Of a stretch of DNA of 64,000 nucleotides, positions 54,166 to 62,056 are shown piece after piece. How positions within the stretch are numbered: position 1 is the first letter of the stretch; every line of letters starts with the position of its first letter. Position numbers and translations under genes: made by a program. The notes beneath the pieces are model-generated. The model was not told the origin of the DNA. It saw only the letters and a program-made list of their open reading frames with translations, and ran no database searches. This stretch comes from Pseudomonas sp. UFMG81 (GTDB lineage Bacteria; Pseudomonadota; Gammaproteobacteria; Pseudomonadales; Pseudomonadaceae), in NCBI RefSeq assembly GCF_015354575.1, contig NZ_JACAFQ010000001.1, forward strand, positions 148,017 through 212,016, read 5' to 3'.

Positions 54166-54290
54166 CCACCTCTTTTCAAGATATTTACCCCCCGCCATTG
54201 GTCGCCGCCCCCTCGGATGCATTAAAGTATCCACCCACCCGGCAACCGCGCCCCAGCGCATCCGGCCCCTATCCCCAGGAACCGTCGACG

Positions 54291-55250
54291 ATGGAACACC
54301 GTGAGGCGCTGATCGCGCTGCGCACCTTTCTCTCCACCCAGATTCTCGGCCAGGAAAAACTCGTCGAACGGCTGCTGATCGTGCTGCTCGCCGACGGCCA
54401 CATGCTGGTGGAAGGTGCCCCGGGCCTGGCCAAGACCAAAGCCATCAAAGAGCTCGCCGAGGGTATCGAGGCGCAGTTCCACCGCATCCAGTTCACCCCC
54501 GACCTGCTCCCCGCCGACATCACCGGCACCGAAATCTATCGCCCGGAAACCGGCAGCTTCGTGTTCCAACAAGGGCCGATCTTCCACAACCTGGTGCTGG
54601 CCGACGAAATCAACCGCGCCCCGGCCAAGGTGCAATCGGCGTTGCTCGAGGCCATGGCCGAGCGCCAGGTCAGCGTCGGGCGCAGCACCTACGAGCTGTC
54701 ACCGCTGTTCCTGGTAATGGCCACGCAGAACCCGATCGAGCAGGAAGGCACCTACCCGCTGCCCGAAGCCCAACTCGACCGTTTCCTCATGCACGTGAAG
54801 ATCGGCTTCCCCGACGCTGCGGTCGAACGGCGCATCCTGCTCCAGGCCCGCGGCGAAGCACTGGGCGGTGAGGTGAAACCCGAACGCCGGGTCAGCCAGC
54901 AGGCGATCTTCGCCGCGCGCAAGGAAATCCTTGGGCTGTACATGGCCGATGCGGTGGAGGAATACCTGGTGCAGTTGGTGATGGCCACTCGCACCCCGGC
55001 CAAGTTCGACGGCGAACTGGCCGACTGGATCGCCTACGGCGCCAGCCCGCGCGGCTCGATCGCCCTGGACCGCTGCGCACGCGCCCACGCCTGGCTGGCC
55101 GGGCGCGACTTCGTCAGCCCCGAGGATATCCAGGCGGTGCTGTTCGACGTACTGCGCCACCGCATCATCCTGTCGTTCGAAGCCGAGGCCGCGGGGGTCG
55201 ACCAGGATCGCGTGGTCCAGCGCATCCTCGACGTCGTCGCCGTCGCCTGA
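54291..55250 (+). CDS. MoxR-family AAA+ ATPase
   Basis: A 319-residue AAA_3 ATPase. Walker A is in the MoxR form VEGAPGLAKTK near residue 40, Walker B is NLVLADEINRAP near 98, sensor 1 is VMATQNPIEQEGTYPLPEAQLDRF near 145, and the C-terminal lid domain has SPRGSIALDR. The ATG follows AGGA. MoxR ATPases with DUF58 and VWA proteins act as chaperone-like modules for assembling envelope or cofactor-bearing complexes. It heads a six-gene operon with almost no gaps. Confidence 0.93.
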   Translation: MEHREALIALRTFLSTQILGQEKLVERLLIVLLADGHMLVEGAPGLAKTKAIKELAEGIEAQFHRIQFTPDLLPADITGTEIYRPETGSFVFQQGPIFHNLVLADEINRAPAKVQSALLEAMAERQVSVGRSTYELSPLFLVMATQNPIEQEGTYPLPEAQLDRFLMHVKIGFPDAAVERRILLQARGEALGGEVKPERRVSQQAIFAARKEILGLYMADAVEEYLVQLVMATRTPAKFDGELADWIAYGASPRGSIALDRCARAHAWLAGRDFVSPEDIQAVLFDVLRHRIILSFEAEAAGVDQDRVVQRILDVVAVA

Positions 55251-55253
55251 TCG

Positions 55254-56198
55254 ATGCCCACCTCGCACCTGGCCGACCCCGGCATCCGCATCGGCCTGGC
55301 CGAGCTGATCGACATGCGTCACCGTGTGCGCGAGATCCAGCTTTTCTCGCGGCCTGGCCAGCGCAGCCCGCTGGTGGGCCTGCACCATTCCAAGCTGCGC
55401 GGGCGCGGCGTCGACTTCGACCAGGTGCGGGTGTACCAGGCAGGTGACGACGTGCGCAACATCGACTGGCGCGTCACCGCACGCACCCAGGAGCCGCACA
55501 CCAAGCTGTTTCATGAAGAGCGCGAACGGCCGATCTTCATCCTGGTCGAGCAGAGCCAACGGCTGTTCTTCGGCTCGGGGCTGATGTTCAAGTCGGTGCT
55601 GGCGGCCCAGGCCGCCGCGCTGTTCGGCTGGGCCGCCCTGGGCCACAACGACCGCATCGGCGGGCTGGTGTTCGGCGACAACGAACACCTCGAGATCAAG
55701 CCGCGGCGCAGCAAGCAGAGCCTGTTGCAGTTGCTCAACCGCCTGGCCAAGGCCAACCAGGCCCTGCACACCGAAGCCGTGCCCCAGGCGGACAGCCTCG
55801 GCCTGGCCCTGCGCCGCGCCCGCGAGGTGCTGCGCCCAGGCAGCCTGGCCATCATCATCTGCGACGAGCGTGCACTCAGCCCCGGCGTCGAGCAACACCT
55901 GGCCATGCTCTCGCGCCATTGCGACGTGCTGCTGCTGCCGGTCAGCGACCCCCTCGACCATGCCCTGCCCGCCGCCGGCCTGCTGCGTTTCGCCCAGCGC
56001 GGCGCGCAGCTGGAGCTCGACACCCTCGACGCCAACCTGCGCCAGGCTTACCGCCAGCAGGCCGAGGCGCGCATCGAGCGTTGGGAACTGCTGGCGCAGA
56101 AGCTACGGGTGGTGCTGATGCCGCTGAGCACCCAAAGCGAGATGATCGAGCAACTGCGCGAATACCTGAACGCCCAGCGCCCCGGGAGCCGGCAATGA
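55254..56198 (+). CDS. DUF58 domain protein (VWA-like, MoxR-associated)
   Basis: A 314-residue soluble protein. The DUF58 signature is present near residues 45-75: RGVDFDQVRVYQAGDDVRNIDWR. The rest is a VWA-like fold without recognisable MIDAS residues. It begins three bases after moxR, as in most MoxR-DUF58-Bat operons. Its biochemical role is unknown; it probably works with the ATPase. Confidence 0.9.
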   Translation: MPTSHLADPGIRIGLAELIDMRHRVREIQLFSRPGQRSPLVGLHHSKLRGRGVDFDQVRVYQAGDDVRNIDWRVTARTQEPHTKLFHEERERPIFILVEQSQRLFFGSGLMFKSVLAAQAAALFGWAALGHNDRIGGLVFGDNEHLEIKPRRSKQSLLQLLNRLAKANQALHTEAVPQADSLGLALRRAREVLRPGSLAIIICDERALSPGVEQHLAMLSRHCDVLLLPVSDPLDHALPAAGLLRFAQRGAQLELDTLDANLRQAYRQQAEARIERWELLAQKLRVVLMPLSTQSEMIEQLREYLNAQRPGSRQ

Positions 56199-56689
56199 AC
56201 AGCCTGGACCAGCTGCAACCGCTGATTGCCCCGCCGGCGGTCAGTATGTGGCCGCCGGCACCCGGTTGGTGGCTGCTGCTCGCCCTGCTGCCGCTGCTGG
56301 GCTGGGGCTTGTGGCGCCTGCGCCGCTGGCGCCCCGGCAAGCGCAAGGTGGTGCGGGCCGAGCAACCGCTGGACCCGGTGCGCGTCGAGGCCTTGGCCGA
56401 ACTCGCCCGCCTGCCACGCCCCTACGACGGCGCCCCGGCGGGTGCCTGGCTGCAGCAGATCAACGCCCTGCTCAAGCGCCTGTGCCGCAACCATTACCCC
56501 GGCGCCAACAGCCACACCCTCAATGGCCGGCAGTGGCTGGCGTTTCTCGACAACCGCTGCCCCGCCGCCGGGCTGACCCGCTGGATGGTATTGGTCGAGG
56601 GCGCCTACAAACCCGAGTGCAAACTCGACGACAAGGCCATCGCCGGGCTCTCCCAGGCGGTCGAAACCTGGATCCGCAAGCATGTTTGA
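56195..56689 (+). CDS. DUF4381 single-pass membrane protein
   Basis: A 164-residue protein with one transmembrane helix (about 25-43; GWWLLLALLPLLGWGLW), then a basic stretch and a helical domain with WLQQINALLKRLCRNHYP and TLNGRQWLAFLDNRC. This is the DUF4381 pattern seen between DUF58 and VWA genes. It overlaps both neighbours (4 and 8 bases). Function unknown. Confidence 0.88.
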   Translation: MNSLDQLQPLIAPPAVSMWPPAPGWWLLLALLPLLGWGLWRLRRWRPGKRKVVRAEQPLDPVRVEALAELARLPRPYDGAPAGAWLQQINALLKRLCRNHYPGANSHTLNGRQWLAFLDNRCPAAGLTRWMVLVEGAYKPECKLDDKAIAGLSQAVETWIRKHV

Positions 56690-57758
56690 ACTGGCCTGGC
56701 CGTGGATCTTCGCGCTGCTGCCGCTGCCTTGGCTCGCACGCTTGCTGCTGCCCGCCGCCGACAGCGGCGAGCCGGTGCTCAAGGTGGGCTTCCTCGACGA
56801 GCTCGAAGGCCTGGCCGGGCGCCGCGCGCGGCTGAACCTGCCGACCTGGCGCCAGCAGGCACCGTTCATCGTGATCTGGCTGCTATTGCTGCTGGCCGCC
56901 GCACGGCCCCAGTGGCTGGGCGACCCGGTGCCGGTGGCGGCCAGCGGCCGCGACCTGCTGGTGGCGGTGGACGTGTCCGGCTCGATGGACTTCCCCGACA
57001 TGCAGTGGCAAAACGAGGAAATCAGCCGCCTGGACTTGGTCAAGGCACTGATGGGCGACTTCCTTCAGGACCGTCAGGGCGACCGGGTGGGGCTGATCCT
57101 GTTCGGCAGCCAAGCCTACCTGCAAGCACCGCTGACCTTCGACCGCCGTACCGTGCGCACCTTCCTCGACGAGGCGCAGATCGGCATCGCCGGCAAGAAC
57201 ACCGCCATCGGCGACGCCATCGGCCTTGCGGTCAAGCGCCTGCGCCAGCGCCCGGCGCAGAGCCGGGTGCTGGTCCTGATCACCGACGGCGCCAACAATG
57301 GCGGGCAGATCCACCCGCTGACCGCGGCCCGCCTGGCGGCGCAGGAAGGCGTGCGCATCTACACCATCGGCATCGGCGCCAACCCCGAGGCCAGCGGAAC
57401 CCCAGGCCTGCTGGGCTTGAACCCGAGCCTGGACCTGGACGAAGCATCGCTCAGGGAGATCGCCGACATTACCCACGGCAGCTACTTCCGCGCCCACGAC
57501 GGCGCCGAACTCGACGCCATCGGCGACTCCCTCGACCAGCTGGAGCCGGTGGCCCAGCAGCCGACCCAGGCACGCACCGCCCATGAACTTTATGCCTGGC
57601 CACTGGCCCTGGCGCTGCTGCTCAGCGTGCTGCTGGTGGTGGCCGTGCAATGGCCGGACAATCGGCTGCAGCGGCTGCTGCGCAAGCCACGCTTCCTGCA
57701 GCCACACCCGGAATGGCGCCAGCGCCTCAAACGCTTGCGGCTGAGGAGGCGGCGATGA
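56682..57758 (+). CDS. batA: VWA-domain membrane protein BatA
   Basis: A 358-residue protein with hydrophobic segments at the N-terminus (two, within residues 1-80) and at the C-terminus (about 305-325), and a VWA domain between. The MIDAS motif D97-V-S99-G-S101 is complete, and TDGANNGG near residue 204 gives the further metal ligand. This fits BatA of the Bacteroides aerotolerance operon and its proteobacterial counterparts. It probably forms a periplasm-facing complex with the next two products. Confidence 0.9.
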   Translation: MFELAWPWIFALLPLPWLARLLLPAADSGEPVLKVGFLDELEGLAGRRARLNLPTWRQQAPFIVIWLLLLLAAARPQWLGDPVPVAASGRDLLVAVDVSGSMDFPDMQWQNEEISRLDLVKALMGDFLQDRQGDRVGLILFGSQAYLQAPLTFDRRTVRTFLDEAQIGIAGKNTAIGDAIGLAVKRLRQRPAQSRVLVLITDGANNGGQIHPLTAARLAAQEGVRIYTIGIGANPEASGTPGLLGLNPSLDLDEASLREIADITHGSYFRAHDGAELDAIGDSLDQLEPVAQQPTQARTAHELYAWPLALALLLSVLLVVAVQWPDNRLQRLLRKPRFLQPHPEWRQRLKRLRLRRRR

Positions 57759-59473
57759 TCGAGTTCTGGCCGCAATGGCTGCGCCCGCTCTGGCTCCTGG
57801 CTCTGCCGCTGCTGGGCTGGTTGCTGTTCAAGCTCTGGCACCGGCGCAAGCGCACCGGGCGCTGGCAATTGATCCTGCCCCAGCCGTTCCACGCTGTGCT
57901 GCTCGGCGGCGGCAGCGGCAGCACCAGCAAACTGCCCTGGGTCGCCCTGGGCCTGGCCTGGCTGCTGGTCATGCTGGCACTGCTGGGCCCAAGTTGGCAG
58001 CGCCTGGAAGATACCCGCCAACGCCCGGCCGACCCATTGGTGATCCTGCTCGAGCTCACCCCGCAGATGCTCGCCGAGGACAGCGCCCCCAATCGCCTGG
58101 AGCAAGCCCGGCGCAAAGTCCTCGACCTGCTGGAGCACCGCCGTGACAGCCAGACCGCGCTGATCGTCTACGCGGGCTCCGCCCACACCCTGGTGCCGCT
58201 GTCCGATGACCTGGGCACCACGCGCAACCTGCTTGAAGCCGTCGACCCGTCGATCATGCCGCAACCCGGCCAGCGCGCCGACCTGGCGGTGCAGAAGGGC
58301 TTGGCGCTGCTGGCCCAGAGTGGCCTGGGCCAAGGGCGCCTGCTGCTGATCGGCTCGGCGCTGAGCGAACAGGAGCGTAACGGCATCACGCGCGCCCTGG
58401 GCCGGCAAGGGCCGAGCCTGCTGATGCTGGGTATCGGCACCAGTGAAGGCGCCCCGGTGCGCCAGGCCAACGGTGAATACCTCAAGGACGACCAGGGCGG
58501 CATCCTCCTGCCACGCCTGGACAGCGTCTCGCTCAAGCGCTTCATCGCCGGCACCGGCGGACGCTACCGCCATGCCCGCATCGACGACCTCGACCTGCGC
58601 GGCCTGGGGCTGTACGACAATCCGCGGCTGCTGCGTGACGACGGCCAGACCGTGCAACTGGACAGCTGGGCCGACCAAGGTTATTGGCTGCTGCTGCCCC
58701 TGCTGTTGCTCGCTGCCTGCGCCGGCCGGCGCGGCTGGCTGTTCTGCCTGCCGCTGCTGCTGGCGCTGCCGCAACCAAGCCAGGCCTTCGAATTCAACGA
58801 CCTGTGGCTACGCCCCGACCAGCAGGGCCAGCGCCTGCTGCAACGCCAACGACCGGCCGAAGCCGCACGTCACTTCGCTGACTCGCAATGGCGCGGCATG
58901 GCCCTTTACCAGGCCGGCGACTTCGCCGGTGCCGCCGCAGCCTTCGCCCAGGGCAGCACCGCCGCCGCCCACTACAATCGAGGCAATGCCCTGGCCCGTG
59001 CAGGCGAGCTGGAGGCCGCGCTGGACGCCTACGAGCAGGCGCTCGAGCGCCAGCCCGATCTCAAGCCGGCACTGGACAACCAGGCCCTGGTCCAGCAACT
59101 GTTGCAGCAGCGCGAGGCCAGCGCCGAGGAACAGCCGGCCAACGATGACGCCCAGGGCACGCCGGACAAAGACAGCGAAGGCAACAGCAGCTCGTCCAGC
59201 AGCCAGGCCCAGGGCACGCCCGGCAGCGACGAACGGGCCCAGGCCGAGCAGTCGAGCGAAGGCAAAGGCAACACCCAGGCGCCGCCCGGTACCGCCGGCG
59301 GCGACGATGACAGTGTCACCCGGCCGCCCCAGCGGCCACTCTCCACCAGCCTCGACGCCGAACAGCGCCAGGCCCTGGAACAGTGGCTGCGGGAGATCCC
59401 CGACAACCCGGCGGAACTGCTGCGGCGCAAATTCTGGTATGAACAGCAATTGCATCAGGAAACCCCACGATGA
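57755..59473 (+). CDS. BatB/BatC-type fusion: VWA-like domain plus TPR, membrane anchored
   Basis: A 572-residue protein. Two N-terminal membrane helices (about 10-25 and 60-80) precede a VWA-like domain whose MIDAS motif is degenerate: E100-L-T-P-Q stands where D-x-S-x-S is expected. A third and fourth hydrophobic segment lie near 312-345. Then come TPR motifs (about 400-450; AAHYNRGNALARAGELEAALDAY) and a long acidic, Ser/Gln-rich disordered tail. BatB and BatC are separate genes in Bacteroides; here they form one chain. The gene is coupled to batA by an ATGA overlap. Confidence 0.88.
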   Translation: MIEFWPQWLRPLWLLALPLLGWLLFKLWHRRKRTGRWQLILPQPFHAVLLGGGSGSTSKLPWVALGLAWLLVMLALLGPSWQRLEDTRQRPADPLVILLELTPQMLAEDSAPNRLEQARRKVLDLLEHRRDSQTALIVYAGSAHTLVPLSDDLGTTRNLLEAVDPSIMPQPGQRADLAVQKGLALLAQSGLGQGRLLLIGSALSEQERNGITRALGRQGPSLLMLGIGTSEGAPVRQANGEYLKDDQGGILLPRLDSVSLKRFIAGTGGRYRHARIDDLDLRGLGLYDNPRLLRDDGQTVQLDSWADQGYWLLLPLLLLAACAGRRGWLFCLPLLLALPQPSQAFEFNDLWLRPDQQGQRLLQRQRPAEAARHFADSQWRGMALYQAGDFAGAAAAFAQGSTAAAHYNRGNALARAGELEAALDAYEQALERQPDLKPALDNQALVQQLLQQREASAEEQPANDDAQGTPDKDSEGNSSSSSSQAQGTPGSDERAQAEQSSEGKGNTQAPPGTAGGDDDSVTRPPQRPLSTSLDAEQRQALEQWLREIPDNPAELLRRKFWYEQQLHQETPR

Positions 59474-61095
59474 GTCGCCTCGGCGTCTTTCTCATTACCC
59501 TGCTGTTGAGCCTCGCGGCCCAGGCCGAACTCACCCTGCAGGCCAGCGTTGATCGCACCCGCCTGCAAGCCGGCGAAACCCTCGAGCTGACCCTCGAAAG
59601 CCAGGACGTCACCCAGTTCGGCAAGCCCGACCTGCGCGCCCTGGAGCCTGACTTCGAAGTGCGCGGCACGCGCCAGCTCAACAGCCTGCACACCCTCGAC
59701 GGCGAGACCCGCGCCAGCACGCGCTGGATCATCACCCTGCTGCCTCGGCGCAGCGGCAGCCTGCGCATCCCCGAACTGCAACTTGGCCAGTCCCACAGCC
59801 AGGCCATCGAGCTGCAGGTGCAGCAGGCCGACAGCCAGCGCCCGGATGCGGCCTCCCAGGTGTTCGTCGAAGCCACCCTGGACAGCAGCGAGGTCTACGT
59901 CCAGGCCCAGGCCGTGCTCACCCTGCGCATCTACCACTCGGTGGCGCTGTATGACGACAGCAGCCTCAGCCCCCTGCAATTGGAAAATGCCAAGGTCGAC
60001 CCGCTGGGCGAGTCGCGTACCTATGAAAAAGACATCAACGGTGTGCGCCACGGCGTCATCGAGACCCGCTACGCGATCTATCCACAGCAAAGCGGCAACC
60101 TCGACATCCCCCCGCTCGCCTTCACCGCCACCGCCGCCGACAACGGCGAACAGCCGGCCGGCACACCCCGGGTCGGGCGCCAGGTGCAGGTCAGTTCGCT
60201 GCCGTTGCGCCTGACGGTCAAACCGATCCCGGCCAGCTACCCCAAGGACACTCCCTGGCTACCGGCGCGCGGCCTCACCCTGGAAGAGCACTGGAACCCC
60301 GACCCGGCCAGCCAGCCCACGCAGATCGGCGACTCGCTGACGCGCAATATCACCCTGCGTGCCGAGGGGCTTTCCAGCACCCAGCTGCCACCGCTGCCCG
60401 CCACCGAGACCCTCGGCCTGCGCCGTTACCCCGACCAGCCGTTGCTGCGCAACGAGATCGGCGAACGCGGCATGGTCGCCAACCGCGAGGAACGCGAAGC
60501 CCTGGTGCCTACTCACAGTGGCGAACTGGCCCTGCCGGCGCTGGAGGTCACCTGGTGGAACACCCGCGAAAATCACCTGGAACACAGCAGCCTGCCGGCG
60601 CGCACCCTGAATGTGCAGGACAACCCGGCACTGAGCGCCGACACCCCGGTCGGTGACGGCACCACCAGCAACCGCCCGCTGTGGCCCTGGCAGTTGGCCA
60701 CGTTGGTGTTCGCCCTGACCACGCTGCTCGGCTTTGCCCTGTGGTGGCGCGCCCGGTCACAACCGGCGGTGCTGCGCGCCGCGCAGACCGGCCCAAGCCC
60801 GCGCACCCTGCTTGACGACCTCAAGCGCGCCTGCCAGGCCAACGACCCCCAGGCCACGCGCCAGGCCCTGGATGCCTGGGCGCGCCAGCAGCCGGAAACC
60901 CTGGCCGAGATGGCGGCGCGCTTCGTGCCGTTGTCCGATGCCCTCGACGGGCTGAACGGCGCGCTGTACAGCGAAAGCGGGCAGTACTGGCATGGCGATG
61001 AGTTGTGGCGCGCGATCGGGGACATCCCCCCGGCCGAGCAAGTGCTGACGCCGACGGGCGAGCCGGGCAGCTTGCCGCCGCTGTATCCGAAGTAG
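59470..61095 (+). CDS. batD: BatD-like periplasmic protein with C-terminal membrane anchor
   Basis: A 541-residue protein with a Sec signal peptide (residues 1-18, ending LAAQA), several Ig-like beta domains (for example LTLQASVDRTRLQAGETLELTL near the start), a transmembrane helix near residues 408-430, and a small cytoplasmic helical tail. This is the BatD (oxygen tolerance) layout. It closes the operon and overlaps the previous gene by four bases. Its partners may be BatA and the BatB/C fusion. Confidence 0.9.
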   Translation: MSRLGVFLITLLLSLAAQAELTLQASVDRTRLQAGETLELTLESQDVTQFGKPDLRALEPDFEVRGTRQLNSLHTLDGETRASTRWIITLLPRRSGSLRIPELQLGQSHSQAIELQVQQADSQRPDAASQVFVEATLDSSEVYVQAQAVLTLRIYHSVALYDDSSLSPLQLENAKVDPLGESRTYEKDINGVRHGVIETRYAIYPQQSGNLDIPPLAFTATAADNGEQPAGTPRVGRQVQVSSLPLRLTVKPIPASYPKDTPWLPARGLTLEEHWNPDPASQPTQIGDSLTRNITLRAEGLSSTQLPPLPATETLGLRRYPDQPLLRNEIGERGMVANREEREALVPTHSGELALPALEVTWWNTRENHLEHSSLPARTLNVQDNPALSADTPVGDGTTSNRPLWPWQLATLVFALTTLLGFALWWRARSQPAVLRAAQTGPSPRTLLDDLKRACQANDPQATRQALDAWARQQPETLAEMAARFVPLSDALDGLNGALYSESGQYWHGDELWRAIGDIPPAEQVLTPTGEPGSLPPLYPK

Positions 61096-61107
61096 GTCCT
61101 TTTCGGC

Positions 61108-61590
61108 TGCTCACTTCGCGGTCCGTTTCGTGCCAACAAGGCGGACGGTGGAGATCTCACAGGATAGATTGGCCCGAAACAAACTGTAGGAGCCGGCTTG
61201 CCGGCGAAGCGCCGCGCGGGCGGCGCTCGATCTCAAGAGCGCTGCAAAAACACCGCCAGGCACCTAGGGGCCCTCACCCGATATCCCGACATGCACACCC
61301 AGGCCACCGCGCAATTCTGCTTATCCAAGTCCAGCGGTGTGGCGCCCGGGTGCCTGTCTTGGGATCGCATGAGGGCCACCAGGTGCATGCCGACAGATAT
61401 GCAGCGCTCTCAAGATCGAGCGCCGCCCGCGCGGCGCTTCGCCGGCAAGCCGGCTCCTACAGTTTGTTTCGGGCCAGTTATGCCAGCACCGCCGCAGCTG
61501 TACGCCTTGTTTGTACGACGCGGTTTCTGTGTGGACGCTACCGCCGCCCCACATGACTCAAGGCATGCACCAAGTCGGGCGCCGCTCGAT
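61108..61590. repeat. Full-length composite palindromic repeat, copy C
   Basis: Blocks in order: core (GCCAACAAGGCGGACGGTGGAGA), box with REP (GGAGCCGGCTTGCCGGCGA), GCGCCGC stem, tail (GGCACC...GGCCCTCACCC), a central loop around GCAATTCTGCTTATCC, then the inverse tail, stem, REP and core ending near 61500, and a last loop that matches the centre of the 53800-54165 repeat in inverse. Arms are about 130-190 bases. It fills most of the 562-base gap after batD; no gene is supported in it. Confidence 0.8.
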
Positions 61591-61657
61591 CCCATGACCG
61601 CTTTGAGCCGAGTGATACCCTTCATCTATCTAGCCAAGATAATTGAGCCCGCAACTA

Positions 61658-62056
61658 TTATGTCCGCTTCAGTTCGACAAACAGTTCAACGACAGCTGCC
61701 CAAGCCAAAGAAATATAGACACAGAAAATAGCGATTCTTATACGTCTCTTAAGATAGACAGGAAAATTGCGGTAGTCCTCCGAGTCTAGATCACCCCGCC
61801 TAATTGATAACCCTGGCCAGACTAGCACTCCCGCAATAGCGCCTACCGTCATCCATCGAAGTTTTAATGTAAAGCCTCCTCCCCGCCTCAACTCATCATG
61901 CAGACATTTACTTCTCTGAAGTGCTTCACACATCAAGTCAAAGTGCCTTGAGGAAGCGATATGCGCACTGATTCCTATGCCTGTGAGCCCAGTTAAAAAG
62001 GGTGTAATCAACACTGCGATTTTCACACCTGCCGGCCAATTGCTCAGATCAATCAT
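61658..62056 (-). CDS. Small inner-membrane protein, candidate immunity protein of the PAAR effector
   Basis: A 132-residue protein from ATG 62056 (MIDLSNWPAG). It has three hydrophobic segments: residues about 8-32 (AVLITPFLTGLTGIGIS), 66-85 (WMTVGAIAGVLVWPGLSI), and 105-127 (IAIFCVYISLAWAAVVELF). Its ATG overlaps the last eight bases of the PAAR-effector gene, so both are translated together. The base composition is clearly poorer in GC than the surroundings. Small multipass proteins placed like this are the usual immunity proteins against membrane-active effectors. That role is inferred; I recognise no family. The frame is open ten codons further (to 62086). Confidence 0.7.
   Translation of the reverse strand: MIDLSNWPAGVKIAVLITPFLTGLTGIGISAHIASSRHFDLMCEALQRSKCLHDELRRGGGFTLKLRWMTVGAIAGVLVWPGLSIRRGDLDSEDYRNFPVYLKRRIRIAIFCVYISLAWAAVVELFVELKRT

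Noticed and set aside
61005..61731. Plus-strand frames of 183 and 177 codons in the repeat region after batD
   Set aside because: They consist mostly of composite repeat sequence, appear again as shadows in other copies, and have no ribosome-binding site or family likeness.
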